From: Propionibacteriaceae bacterium
GTDB lineage: Bacteria; Actinomycetota; Actinomycetes; Propionibacteriales; Propionibacteriaceae
Reading direction: 5' to 3'
Assembly (NCBI GenBank): GCA_009787035.1
Contig: WRGV01000048.1
Location: forward strand, 1 to 9,165
Length of the DNA: 9,165 nt
Numbering within the stretch: the stretch's first letter is position 1; each line of letters opens with the position of its first letter. The notes below the pieces were generated by a model. That model was given only the letters and a program-made list of their open reading frames with translations. It was not told the origin of the DNA and ran no database searches. Positions 1-6,399 of the stretch are shown piece by piece. The position numbers and the translations under genes are program-made.

Positions 1-656
1 GGTGCCCGCCACTGCCGCCCCAGGCTCGTCCAGGCGCATCGGGCAGGCCCGTCGGCCAGACGCTCAATCAGGTGTTCGGCCAGCCGTCGGGTGCGCGGAT
101 CGACCAGCCCGGTGGTGGACAGGTTGGTCACCTCGGCGCTTCGCAGGCCGGTGAGCCAGAAGTCGACCAGGTCGGGGATCATCAGGGCGGCCTCGCCGTG
201 CGCCAGGCGTCCACGGCCGATGTCATCGGCCAGCTGGTAAACCGTGGTGAACGGCTGGAACTGCGAGCCGGTGGTCGCATACAGCTCGTCGGGGCGCACG
301 GTGGCGTGCACCCGGTCGATGGCGCTGGCGCCACGGTCGTCCGGTTGCTGCGTGCGGGCGTCCCGGTAGCACGCCGGCAGCTCGGTCAGCGTGCCCTCGG
401 GGCTGACCAGACCGTAGTCGCAGCCCCAGGCATCGACGCCGACCGCATCGATGCGTTCGGACGCGGCGGCGTCGGCCAGCCCGGTCTCGATGTCGGTCTG
501 GATGCGCACGATGTCCCAGACCAGCCGTCCGTCCAGAAGGACGGGTGCGGTGTCGAAGCGGTGGACGCACGTGGCGCGCAGCGTCGTCTCGCCGATCTCG
601 ACGGCGCTGACCCGGCCCGACGATGCGCCCAGATCGACCGCGGCGACGCGGGGCAT
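1..656 (-). CDS. rhaB: Rhamnulokinase, N-terminal half (3' end beyond left edge)
   Basis: ATP-dependent kinase of the FGGY family that phosphorylates L-rhamnulose to L-rhamnulose 1-phosphate in the cytoplasm, step two of rhamnose catabolism. The 218 visible residues carry the rhamnulokinase signature in order: the phosphate-binding motif DLGASSGR (8-15), GVDAWGCDYGL (73-83), YRDART (97-102), QFQPFTTVYQL (132-142) and a PDLVDFWLTG stretch (161-170) followed by VTNLSTTGLVD. These line up with E. coli RhaB motifs recalled from memory (DLGASSGR, GIDTWGVDF, YRDSRT, QFLPFNTLYQL). Family members are near 490 residues, so more than half, including the catalytic Asp and C-terminal ATP domain, lies outside the window. 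The ATG at 656-654 follows a GGGGAG ribosome site (661-666) and shares one base with the rhaI stop (TGATG), implying coupled translation in one operon. Identity is secure; intactness of the rest is unknown. Confidence 0.93.
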   Translation of the reverse strand, partial: MPRVAAVDLGASSGRVSAVEIGETTLRATCVHRFDTAPVLLDGRLVWDIVRIQTDIETGLADAAASERIDAVGVDAWGCDYGLVSPEGTLTELPACYRDARTQQPDDRGASAIDRVHATVRPDELYATTGSQFQPFTTVYQLADDIGRGRLAHGEAALMIPDLVDFWLTGLRSAEVTNLSTTGLVDPRTRRLAEHLIERLADGPARCAWTSLGRQWRA

Positions 657-1843
657 CAGGCTCCCCAGCTGGCCTGCGTGCCGCCGACCCGCTCGGCGGC
701 GATCCTCTCCAGATACCCCGAGGCCGCGAAGGCGCGCATCGGGTCGGGGTCGAGCCCCTGCGACTCGCGGATGTCGGCCAGCAGCGGGCGCACGTCGGTG
801 TCGTAGGCGTCCTTGAGGATGCCGTAGGCGCCCAGCACATCTCCGCTCGCCTGGGCCTGCGCCAGCGCCTCGCGGTCGACCAGCAGCGCCTTGGCCGTGG
901 CCTCCTGCACGTTCATGGCCGAGCGGATCTCGCCGGGGATCTTCGGCTCGATGTTGTGGCACTGGTCGAGCATGAAGTTGACGCCGCCGCGCAGCGCGTC
1001 GGCACGGACGATCTCGTTCATGATGCGGAACAGCTGGAACGGGTCGGCCGCGCCCACCATGAGGTCGTCGTCGGCGTAGAAGCGCGAGTTGAAGTCGAAG
1101 GCGCCCAGGCGTCCGCGGCGCAGCAGCTGCATGACGATGAACTCGATGTTCGTGCCCGGGGCGTGGTGGCCCGTGTCGAGCACGACCTTGGCCCGCTCAC
1201 CCAGGTCGAAGCAGTGCAGCAGCGAGGTGCCCCAGTCGGGCACATCGGTGGCGTAGAAGGCGGGCTCGAACAGCTTGTACTCCAGCAGTAGCGTCTGGTC
1301 GTCGTCCAGATGGTCGTAGATCGTGCGCAGGCCCTGGGCCAGCCATTCCTGGCGCTGGCGCAGGTCGCCCTGGCCCGGGTAGTTGAGCCCGTCGCCGAGC
1401 CAGATCTTGAGTGCGGACGACCCGGTGGCGCGCATGACATCGATGCATTCCAGGTGATGCCGGACGGCCTTGGCGCGGATGCGCGGGTCGGTGTTGGTCA
1501 GCGAGCCGAGCCGGTAGTCGTCGTCCTGGAAGACGTTGGAATTGATGACGCCGAGCGTCATGCCCAGGCTGGTGGCGTAGGCGGCGAGGTCGGAGAAATC
1601 ATCGACGCGATCCCACGGGATGTGCAGCGAGACGCGCGGCGTGATGCCCGTGTACGCGTGCACCTGCGCGGCATCGGCCACCTTTTCGTACGGGTCGCGC
1701 GGCGTGCCGGGCGTGCTGAAGACCTTGAAGCGGGTGCCGGAGTTCCCGAACGCCCACGAGGGCAGTTCGATGGTCTGGTGGAGCAGAGCCTCGCGGACGG
1801 ACGAGGGGGCGACGGTTTCTGGGTGCGATGGGCCCGGGCTCAT
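656..1843 (-). CDS. rhaI: L-rhamnose isomerase, RhaI (Pseudomonas stutzeri/Streptomyces) type
   Basis: Interconverts L-rhamnose and L-rhamnulose; a cytoplasmic, metal-dependent TIM-barrel enzyme of 395 residues with the chosen start. Seen: EYKLFEPAFY (188-197), VLDTGHHAPGTNIE (221-234), FDFNSRFYADDDL (249-261) and MLDQCHNIEP (291-300). Compared with the P. stutzeri enzyme recalled from memory, metal-ligand positions are E188, D223, H226, D258, D260 and D293, with the same spacing between most of them. The position of that enzyme's His281 is Asp250 here (FDFN instead of FHFN), probably a subfamily trait. It is not the RhaA type of E. coli. The start ATG at 1843-1841 is preceded by AAAGGA at 5 nt. 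An in-frame upstream start at 1906 lies inside the operator and -10 box, so it is rejected. It is the first gene of a rhaI-rhaB operon, divergent from the LacI regulator and preceded by promoter and operator. Confidence 0.93.
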   Translation of the reverse strand: MSPGPSHPETVAPSSVREALLHQTIELPSWAFGNSGTRFKVFSTPGTPRDPYEKVADAAQVHAYTGITPRVSLHIPWDRVDDFSDLAAYATSLGMTLGVINSNVFQDDDYRLGSLTNTDPRIRAKAVRHHLECIDVMRATGSSALKIWLGDGLNYPGQGDLRQRQEWLAQGLRTIYDHLDDDQTLLLEYKLFEPAFYATDVPDWGTSLLHCFDLGERAKVVLDTGHHAPGTNIEFIVMQLLRRGRLGAFDFNSRFYADDDLMVGAADPFQLFRIMNEIVRADALRGGVNFMLDQCHNIEPKIPGEIRSAMNVQEATAKALLVDREALAQAQASGDVLGAYGILKDAYDTDVRPLLADIRESQGLDPDPMRAFAASGYLERIAAERVGGTQASWGA

Positions 1844-1848
1844 CTTTG

Positions 1849-1854
1849 TCCTTT
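1849..1854 (-). promoter_or_regulatory. Ribosome binding site that fixes the rhaI start
   Basis: AAAGGA on the minus strand, 5 nt before the ATG at 1843. It decides between this start and the longer frame beginning at 1906, which has no leader because it begins within the promoter. Confidence 0.75.
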
Positions 1855-1891
1855 CGTCTGGAGTTGGTCGTGGCTCCGTTGGCAACGCGTG

Positions 1892-1907
1892 CTTGAAACG
1901 TTTCAAG
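1892..1907. promoter_or_regulatory. LacI-family operator, 16-bp perfect palindrome, rhaI promoter
   Basis: CTTGAAACGTTTCAAG is perfectly self-complementary around a central CG, the form usual for LacI-family operators. It overlaps the last two bases of the rhaI -10 box and is centred on the expected start site near 1899, so a bound repressor would block initiation. The inner 14 bp (TTGAAACGTTTCAA) recur exactly at 6386-6399 before the binding-protein gene. The gene at 2039-3055 encodes the obvious candidate repressor. Binding is inferred, not shown. Confidence 0.88.
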
Positions 1908-1934
1908 TATAGGGCAGGCCGTGCCTAAGGTCCA
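1906..1934 (-). promoter_or_regulatory. Promoter of rhaI-rhaB
   Basis: On the minus strand, -35 TGGACC (1934-1929), a 17-nt spacer, and -10 TATACT (1911-1906). Five of six -10 bases match the sigma-70-type consensus; the -35 matches at four. The start is expected near 1899, giving a leader of about 56 nt to the rhaI ATG. The operator overlaps the -10 and covers the start site, consistent with repression relieved by an inducer. The same TATACT hexamer is used by the binding-protein promoter at 6342-6370. Confidence 0.7.
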
Positions 1935-2029
1935 GCGGACAAGGGATTGTGTATGCGGCGGGTGCCCTGTCGCGTCGTGCGGCATATCGGCGCGGCGGCG
2001 GTAGTCTGAAGCTTGCAAGCGACCAGAAA

Positions 2030-2035
2030 AGGAGG
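2030..2035 (+). promoter_or_regulatory. Ribosome binding site that fixes the lacI-family start
   Basis: AGGAGG within AAAAGGAGG (2027-2035), 3 nt before the ATG at 2039. It favours this start over the upstream in-frame ATG at 1949, whose extra 30 residues show no family similarity. Confidence 0.75.
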
Positions 2036-2038
2036 ACG

Positions 2039-3055
2039 ATGCCCTCGTCCAGCCGCGTGTCCATCGCCGATGTGGCCCAGGAAGCCAAGGTCTCGCTGGG
2101 TACGGTCTCCAATGTGCTCAACCATCCCGATGTGGTCGCCGCGCCCACCCGCCAGCGCGTGCTCGACGTGATCGATGAGCTCGGCTACACGCCCAATTCC
2201 GCCGCTCGGCAGCTGCGGTCGGGCAGCTCGCTGGTCGTCGGCGTGGTGGTCATGGATCTGCGCAACCCGTTCTACACCGAGGTGGCGCGGGGAATCGGCG
2301 ACAGGCTCGACCGGGCCGACTACGCGCTGCTGATCGGCAGCTCCGACAACGATCCGGCGCGCGAGGCGCGGCACCTGCGCGCCTTTCTCACGCACGGCGT
2401 GGCCGGCGTCATCATCGTGCCCACCCGCCACGGCGACCAGGGCGCGCTGCGCGGCCTGGTGGAGGCCGGCACGCCCGTCGTCCTGCTCGAATCGACGGTC
2501 AAGGGCCTCGACCTGCCCTGCGTCAGGTCGGACAACATCGTCGGCGGACGCCTGGCGGGTGCCCATCTGCTCGACTGTGGGGCCAGATCGCTGGCGATGT
2601 TCAACGGGCCGCACTCCATCCGGCAGTGCCGCGAGCGCGCCCATGGCGCCCGCGATGCCCTGCGGGCGGCCGATCTCAACCCGGACTGGGCGTTCCACGA
2701 GGTCACCGTGCCCTCGCTCGACTCGGCCGGGGGCGATGCCGCCGCCCACGCGTGGCTGGCCCGACACGGCGGTGCCCCGCCCGCGGCGCTGTTCTGCGTC
2801 AACGACCTGGTTGCGATCGGGGCGCAGCGCGCCTTCCGCAGCGCGGGCGTCTACGACCCGGCCCGCTGCCGCATCGTCGGCTACGACGACATCGGCTACG
2901 CCACCGAGCTCATCACGCCGCTGAGCTCGGTGCGGCAACCGACCTACCAGATGGGCTATCACGCCACCGAGTTGCTGCTGGCCGACGACCCCGTGCCGGT
3001 CGCCGAGCCGGCCCTGCTGCCCGAGCTGGTCGTCCGGGCCTCGACCGTGGGCTAG
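2039..3055 (+). CDS. LacI-family transcriptional regulator of the locus
   Basis: A 338-residue DNA-binding regulator with normal LacI-family layout. Residues 7-28 are the helix-turn-helix (VSIADVAQEAKVS, then TVSNVLN). Residues 53-62 (NSAARQLRSG) are the hinge helix, with Leu59 as the expected minor-groove leucine. The core is a periplasmic-binding-protein-like sensor domain, with VVGVVVMDLRNPFYTEV (66-82), CVNDLVAIGAQRAF (253-266) and IVGYDDIGYA (279-288). The usual sensing ligand is a sugar or its phosphate; here L-rhamnose, L-rhamnulose or the imported glycoside are candidates. It lies divergently from rhaI, whose promoter carries a matching palindromic operator, repeated before the binding-protein gene. 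A -10-like TAGTCT (2002-2007) precedes it, but no convincing -35 was found. Its stop TAG overlaps the stop of the convergent oxidoreductase gene by 4 nt. Family assignment is firm; repressor role and effector are inferred. Confidence 0.92.
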   Translation: MPSSSRVSIADVAQEAKVSLGTVSNVLNHPDVVAAPTRQRVLDVIDELGYTPNSAARQLRSGSSLVVGVVVMDLRNPFYTEVARGIGDRLDRADYALLIGSSDNDPAREARHLRAFLTHGVAGVIIVPTRHGDQGALRGLVEAGTPVVLLESTVKGLDLPCVRSDNIVGGRLAGAHLLDCGARSLAMFNGPHSIRQCRERAHGARDALRAADLNPDWAFHEVTVPSLDSAGGDAAAHAWLARHGGAPPAALFCVNDLVAIGAQRAFRSAGVYDPARCRIVGYDDIGYATELITPLSSVRQPTYQMGYHATELLLADDPVPVAEPALLPELVVRASTVG

Positions 3056-4398
3056 GAGGTCGAGAGGGCGTCGAACGCCTCGCCCAGCTCAAGGTCGGCG
3101 ACGCGCACGGCCTGGCCGGTGACCAGGCTGCGGTTGGCCGACAGGCCGACGCACAGCGAACGGACGCCGTCCACCCACGTCGCGACGCAGCCGAGCGCAT
3201 CGTCGTCCGGCCCCTCGAACACGTCGCGCAGCAGGCGCGCGTCGCCGCCGCCGTGTCCGCTGGTCGCGGCGGGGATCGGCACCTCGTACGCCGAGTCGAA
3301 ATGGTGCTGCACGGTCAGCGTCTCGCCGACCGTCCGGTTGCCGTCGGGCACCACGAGGTCGGGACGCGCGCTCGGGTCGACCACGGTGCGCCCCTGTTCG
3401 TCGGTGAGCACCCGGCCCCGCTCGACCACCCTCAGCTCGGCGCGGCCCCGGCTGCCGTTGACGCACACCGTGTAGCCCTCCCAGGGGCAGTGGGCGTTGA
3501 GCGAGTACGACATGGACGGGCCACCGGCGTAGTCGACGACCAGCGAGAGGTTGTCCTCGATCGTGATGCCCGGGCCGAACACGTCGCGGTCGCGCAGGTA
3601 GCCGTCGTAGTGCTCCTGCTCCAGATACAGCCCCGTCCACGTCGGGTCGGTGCGCATGTCGAGGCACCAGGCGTCGCGCAGCGGCGAATCGGTCGTGCCC
3701 CGGTCGGGACGTGGCGTCAGGCCCCAGCGTTCGGCGTTGTCGCGCCCGTAAAAGCGCAGGCCCCCGCTGGCGAAGACGCGCGTGGGCATGTCGGCGATCC
3801 ACCAGTTGACCAGGTCGAAGTGATGGCTGGCCTTGTGGATCAGCAGGCCGCCCGAGTGCTCCTTCTCGCGGTGCCAGCGCCGGAAGTAGTCGGCGCCGTG
3901 CGCGGTGTCGAGCACCCACTCGAAGTGGACGGACGTCACGGTGCCGATGTCGCCGGCCGCGATCACCTGGCGCAGCGCGGCGTTGCGCGGGGCGTAGCGG
4001 TAGTTGAACGTGATGGTGACCTGGTGGCCGCTGCGGCGGGTGGCCTCGGCGATCGCCCGCACGCCCGCCTCGTTGATCGTCAGTGGCTTCTCGACGATGA
4101 CGTCGGCACCGGCGTCCAGCGCCGCCACGATGTAGCCCGCATGTGTGTAGTCCGGCGTGGTCACGATGACCCGATCGACGCGCTTGGCGGCGACCACGTC
4201 GGCCAGCGCGTCGGGGGAGAACCGCTCCACGGCGCCCAACCCGGGGTGGTGTGCCAGCGACCATTCGAGGCGTCCCGGGTTGGAGTCGCCGGCGGCCACC
4301 AGTTCGGCGACGTCGGCGTGCGGCCCGGCCATCGCGCCCAGGTACACCTGGGCGCGCGATCCCGTGCCGATGATGGCGTAGCGCAGGCGGTGCGACAT
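3052..4398 (-). CDS. Gfo/Idh/MocA-family NAD(P)-dependent oxidoreductase
   Basis: A 448-residue cytoplasmic oxidoreductase, likely acting on a sugar, sugar acid or glycoside; the substrate is not recognisable. The N-terminal Rossmann fold has the dinucleotide motif IIGTGSRA (9-16), followed by VTTPDYTH (79-86) and the family EKP motif with Lys104 (103-105). The C-terminal domain has GGLLIHKASHHFDLVNW (183-199), where His192 sits at the usual catalytic histidine and Asp195 at the following conserved acid; His188 occupies the place more often held by Asp. The length exceeds the 330-390 residues common in the family. It is the third gene after two permease genes with a 21-nt gap, and its AAAGGAG site lies 8 nt before the ATG. 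This placement suggests it processes what the transporter brings in. The gene ends in a CTAG shared with the regulator gene, leaving no room for a separate terminator. Family is certain; reaction unknown. Confidence 0.9.
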   Translation of the reverse strand: MSHRLRYAIIGTGSRAQVYLGAMAGPHADVAELVAAGDSNPGRLEWSLAHHPGLGAVERFSPDALADVVAAKRVDRVIVTTPDYTHAGYIVAALDAGADVIVEKPLTINEAGVRAIAEATRRSGHQVTITFNYRYAPRNAALRQVIAAGDIGTVTSVHFEWVLDTAHGADYFRRWHREKEHSGGLLIHKASHHFDLVNWWIADMPTRVFASGGLRFYGRDNAERWGLTPRPDRGTTDSPLRDAWCLDMRTDPTWTGLYLEQEHYDGYLRDRDVFGPGITIEDNLSLVVDYAGGPSMSYSLNAHCPWEGYTVCVNGSRGRAELRVVERGRVLTDEQGRTVVDPSARPDLVVPDGNRTVGETLTVQHHFDSAYEVPIPAATSGHGGGDARLLRDVFEGPDDDALGCVATWVDGVRSLCVGLSANRSLVTGQAVRVADLELGEAFDALSTS

Positions 4399-4419
4399 GG
4401 GTGGATCTCCTTTGCTGGG

Positions 4420-5301
4420 CTACTTGATGCCGGTGGTGGCGAAGCCCTTGATCAGATACTTCTGGCCGAACATGAACACGATGAACAGGGGCACGAGCGA
4501 CACGACGCTCATGGCGAACATGGCCCCGTAGTCGGACGTGGATTGCGAGTCGAGGAAGCCCTTCAGCGCCACCGACACCGTGAACATGTCGGGGATGCGC
4601 AGGTACAGCAGCGGCCCGAAGAAGTCGCTCCACGTCCAGATGAACGTGAAGATGCTCGTGGTGGCCAGCGCGGGCACCATCAGCGGAAGGGTGATGCGGC
4701 TGAACAGCGTGAACTGGTTGGCGCCATCGATCTGGCCCGCCTCGTAGATCTCCTTGGGCAGCGCCCGGATGAACTGCACCATCAGGAAGACGAAGAACGC
4801 GTCGGTGGCCAAGAACTTGGGCACGACCAGCGGCAGGATCGTGTTGATCCAGCCGAGCAGCCGGTAGATGGTGAACTGCGGCACCAGCACGACCTGGAAC
4901 GGCAGCATGATCGTCATCAGCATGATCGCGAAGTAGACGTTGCGGCCGACGAACTTGAGCCTCGCGAAGGCGTACGCGGCCAGCGAGCACGAGATCAGGT
5001 TGCCGATGATGCACAGCACCGCGATGACCAGCGAATTCAGGATGTACGTGCCGAACGGGTTCTGCAGCGACGTCCAGCCCGACACGTAGTTCTGCAGCGT
5101 CAGGTCGCGCGTGAAGATCGACAGGTCCTTGAAGATCATGTCGTTGGGCTTGAAGCTGGACACGACCAGCCACAGCAGCGGGTAGACCATGGCGATCGAC
5201 CCCGCGATCAGCAGCACGTGCTTGACGATGCCCATGGCGTGGGGTTTGACTGTCGGGTGGCGGCGGGCCTGCGGCGCAGCGGCGGTATCGAGGCTAGTCA
5301 T
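4420..5301 (-). CDS. CUT1 sugar ABC transporter permease, MalG-type
   Basis: The second membrane subunit of a carbohydrate ABC importer, 293 residues, in the cytoplasmic membrane. About six hydrophobic segments can be read: roughly 24-50, 87-111, 122-142, 152-178, 205-224 and 261-280. The cytoplasmic EAA loop that docks on the ATPase is present (EIYEAGQIDGANQ, 184-196, then RITLPLMVPAL). The C-terminus KYLIKGFATTGIK is typical of MalG-like subunits, which often end near FxxGxxxGAVK. The ATG at 5301-5299 lies 8 nt inside the end of the upstream permease gene and has only a weak ribosome site, so translation is probably coupled and yields matched amounts of both subunits. No ATPase gene accompanies it in the window. 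Transported sugar is not evident from the protein; the operon and regulator point to a rhamnose-related glycoside. Confidence 0.92.
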   Translation of the reverse strand: MTSLDTAAAPQARRHPTVKPHAMGIVKHVLLIAGSIAMVYPLLWLVVSSFKPNDMIFKDLSIFTRDLTLQNYVSGWTSLQNPFGTYILNSLVIAVLCIIGNLISCSLAAYAFARLKFVGRNVYFAIMLMTIMLPFQVVLVPQFTIYRLLGWINTILPLVVPKFLATDAFFVFLMVQFIRALPKEIYEAGQIDGANQFTLFSRITLPLMVPALATTSIFTFIWTWSDFFGPLLYLRIPDMFTVSVALKGFLDSQSTSDYGAMFAMSVVSLVPLFIVFMFGQKYLIKGFATTGIK

Positions 5302-6250
5302 CGTAGAACACCCAGTACTTGGACAGGACGAAATTCAGTGCGGTGAACGCGGCGATCACCAGCAGCAGGAACCAGGCCATGGCGGAGGCGTAGCCCATCT
5401 GGAAGTTGTTGAGGAAGCCGATCTGGTACAGGTACAGCGTGTAGAACAGCGTCGAGTTGCCCGGCCCTCCCGTGCCGCCCGAGACGACGTACGCCTGTGT
5501 GAACGTCTGACACGCGAAGATGATCTGCAGCACCAGGTTGAAGAAGATGATCGGGCTGAGCAGCGGCATCGTGATGTGGAAGAACTGCTTGACCCTGCTG
5601 GCGCCGTCCACCGTCGCCGCCTCGTAGTACATGTCGGGGATCTGGCGCAGCCCGGCCAGGAAGATCACCATGGGCGAGCCGAACGTCCAGATGTGCAGCA
5701 GGACGATCGTCCACAGGGCGTAGTTGGGGTTGCCGATCCAGCCGGGGGGATTGTCCCAGCCGAACAGGCCCAGCAGGGAGTTGAACAGGCCGGTCTTGCC
5801 GAAGACCTGGCGCCACAAGATGGCGATAGCCACCGAGCCGCCCATCAGCGAGGGCAGGTAGAAGATCGCCCGGTAGATCGTCAGGCCGCGCACGCCGTGG
5901 TTGAGGAAGACGGCCAGGGCGAGGGCGAAGGCCAGCTGGACCGGGACGCCGACCACGACGTACAGCACCGTCACCTTGAACGACATCCAGAACGTCGGGT
6001 CGTGGAACATGTTGATGTAGTTGGTGAGCCCGATCCAGGGCGGCGGGTTCTGCAACGGGTTGCGCAGCAGGTTGTACTTCGTGAACGACAGGAACAGCGA
6101 GGCCAGCATGGGCACGAAGCAGAACACGAGGATGCCGAGGAACCACGGCGTCAAGAACAGGTAGCCGGCCAGGTTGTCGGGGTGTTTCTCCTTGATATGA
6201 CCGCGACGGCGCTGGGACGCCATCGTGCGCAACTCTCCGAGACTGCTCAC
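5294..6250 (-). CDS. CUT1 sugar ABC transporter permease, MalF/UgpA-type
   Basis: The first membrane subunit of the carbohydrate importer, 318 residues with the chosen start. A basic N-terminus (RRRGHIKEKHP) leads into six hydrophobic segments, roughly 28-50, 93-117, 126-146, 178-199, 231-253 and 289-310. LFLTPWFLGILVF and LPSLMGGSVAIAILWR are typical for this subunit class, and the EAA loop reads YYEAATVDGASRVKQFFHIT (208-227). The GTG at 6250-6248 is chosen because a perfect AAGGAGG lies 5 nt before it. A later ATG (6223) has a poorly spaced site, and an upstream in-frame GTG at 6313 would start close to the -10 box with no leader. It is first in a three-gene minus-strand operon and is read away from the binding-protein gene. 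Family is secure; substrate is inferred only from context. Confidence 0.91.
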   Translation of the reverse strand: MSSLGELRTMASQRRRGHIKEKHPDNLAGYLFLTPWFLGILVFCFVPMLASLFLSFTKYNLLRNPLQNPPPWIGLTNYINMFHDPTFWMSFKVTVLYVVVGVPVQLAFALALAVFLNHGVRGLTIYRAIFYLPSLMGGSVAIAILWRQVFGKTGLFNSLLGLFGWDNPPGWIGNPNYALWTIVLLHIWTFGSPMVIFLAGLRQIPDMYYEAATVDGASRVKQFFHITMPLLSPIIFFNLVLQIIFACQTFTQAYVVSGGTGGPGNSTLFYTLYLYQIGFLNNFQMGYASAMAWFLLLVIAAFTALNFVLSKYWVFYDD

Positions 6251-6255
6251 CTGCC

Positions 6256-6262
6256 CCTCCTT
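6256..6262 (-). promoter_or_regulatory. Ribosome binding site that fixes a GTG start
   Basis: AAGGAGG on the minus strand, 5 nt before GTG at 6250. It is a full match to the anti-Shine-Dalgarno complement and decides the start of the MalF-type permease. Confidence 0.8.
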
Positions 6263-6303
6263 GCTGCGTCGATGCGGCGGCGGGGCGGTGTCGCGACGAA
6301 CCG

Positions 6304-6332
6304 ATCCTGCCACGTCGGCGAGGGGCTGTCAA
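6304..6332 (-). promoter_or_regulatory. Promoter of the permease-permease-oxidoreductase operon
   Basis: On the minus strand, -35 TTGACA (6332-6327), a 17-nt spacer, and -10 CAGGAT (6309-6304). The -35 is consensus, and the -10 is of the GC-rich form common in actinobacteria. The start is expected near 6297, a leader of about 47 nt. The LacI-type operator at 6386-6399 is more than 50 bp upstream of this -35, so direct blocking looks unlikely; looping or another factor would be needed for tight control. Confidence 0.6.
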
Positions 6333-6347
6333 GCTGACAGCTTGACA
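6327..6347. repeat. Inverted repeat joining two divergent -35 boxes
   Basis: Arms TGTCAAGCT (6327-6335) and AGCTTGACA (6339-6347) are perfectly complementary around a 3-bp GAC centre. The outer six bases of each arm are the -35 hexamers of the two divergent promoters. Within it, CTGTC/GACAG form a second overlapping repeat. It may simply be two back-to-back -35 boxes, or a site for a further DNA-binding protein. Confidence 0.8.
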
Positions 6348-6370
6348 CAATCCTTTGGGGGAGCTATACT
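6342..6370 (+). promoter_or_regulatory. Near-consensus promoter of the sugar-binding lipoprotein gene
   Basis: -35 TTGACA (6342-6347), a 17-nt spacer, and -10 TATACT (6365-6370): 11 of 12 bases match the sigma-70-type consensus with ideal spacing. The start is expected near 6377, giving a leader of about 119 nt. It is the strongest-looking promoter in the window, as expected for a binding protein needed in excess over its permeases, and it is followed at once by the operator. Confidence 0.85.
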
Positions 6371-6385
6371 GCTAATGTTCGCCAG

Positions 6386-6399
6386 TTGAAACGTTTCAA
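6386..6399. promoter_or_regulatory. LacI-family operator, second copy, binding-protein promoter
   Basis: TTGAAACGTTTCAA is a perfect 14-bp palindrome identical to the inner 14 bp of the site at 1892-1907. It begins 15 nt after the -10 box, centred at about +16 from the expected start, a position where a bound repressor would block initiation or early elongation. The match links this transporter with the rhamnose operon 4.5 kb away. Confidence 0.87.

Noticed and set aside
1844..1906. Longer rhaI start at 1906
   Set aside because: The first codons would lie in the operator and -10 box, and the extra 21 residues show no family similarity; 1843 has a good ribosome site.
3066..3081. Hairpin near the shared stop codons as a terminator for the regulator
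   Set aside because: Only about 4 bp pair (GGCG/CGCC) and it lies inside the oxidoreductase coding sequence.
2626..5346. A 906-codon open frame on the plus strand opposite the oxidoreductase and permease
   Set aside because: It runs antisense to well-supported genes with clear motifs, its translation is low-complexity Arg/Gly/Ala/Val/Asp-rich, and it arises from the strong third-position GC bias.
5189..6337. A 382-codon plus-strand open frame opposite the permeases
   Set aside because: Antisense to both permease genes, charged low-complexity translation rich in Gln, Glu, His and Arg, and no ribosome site or family motif.
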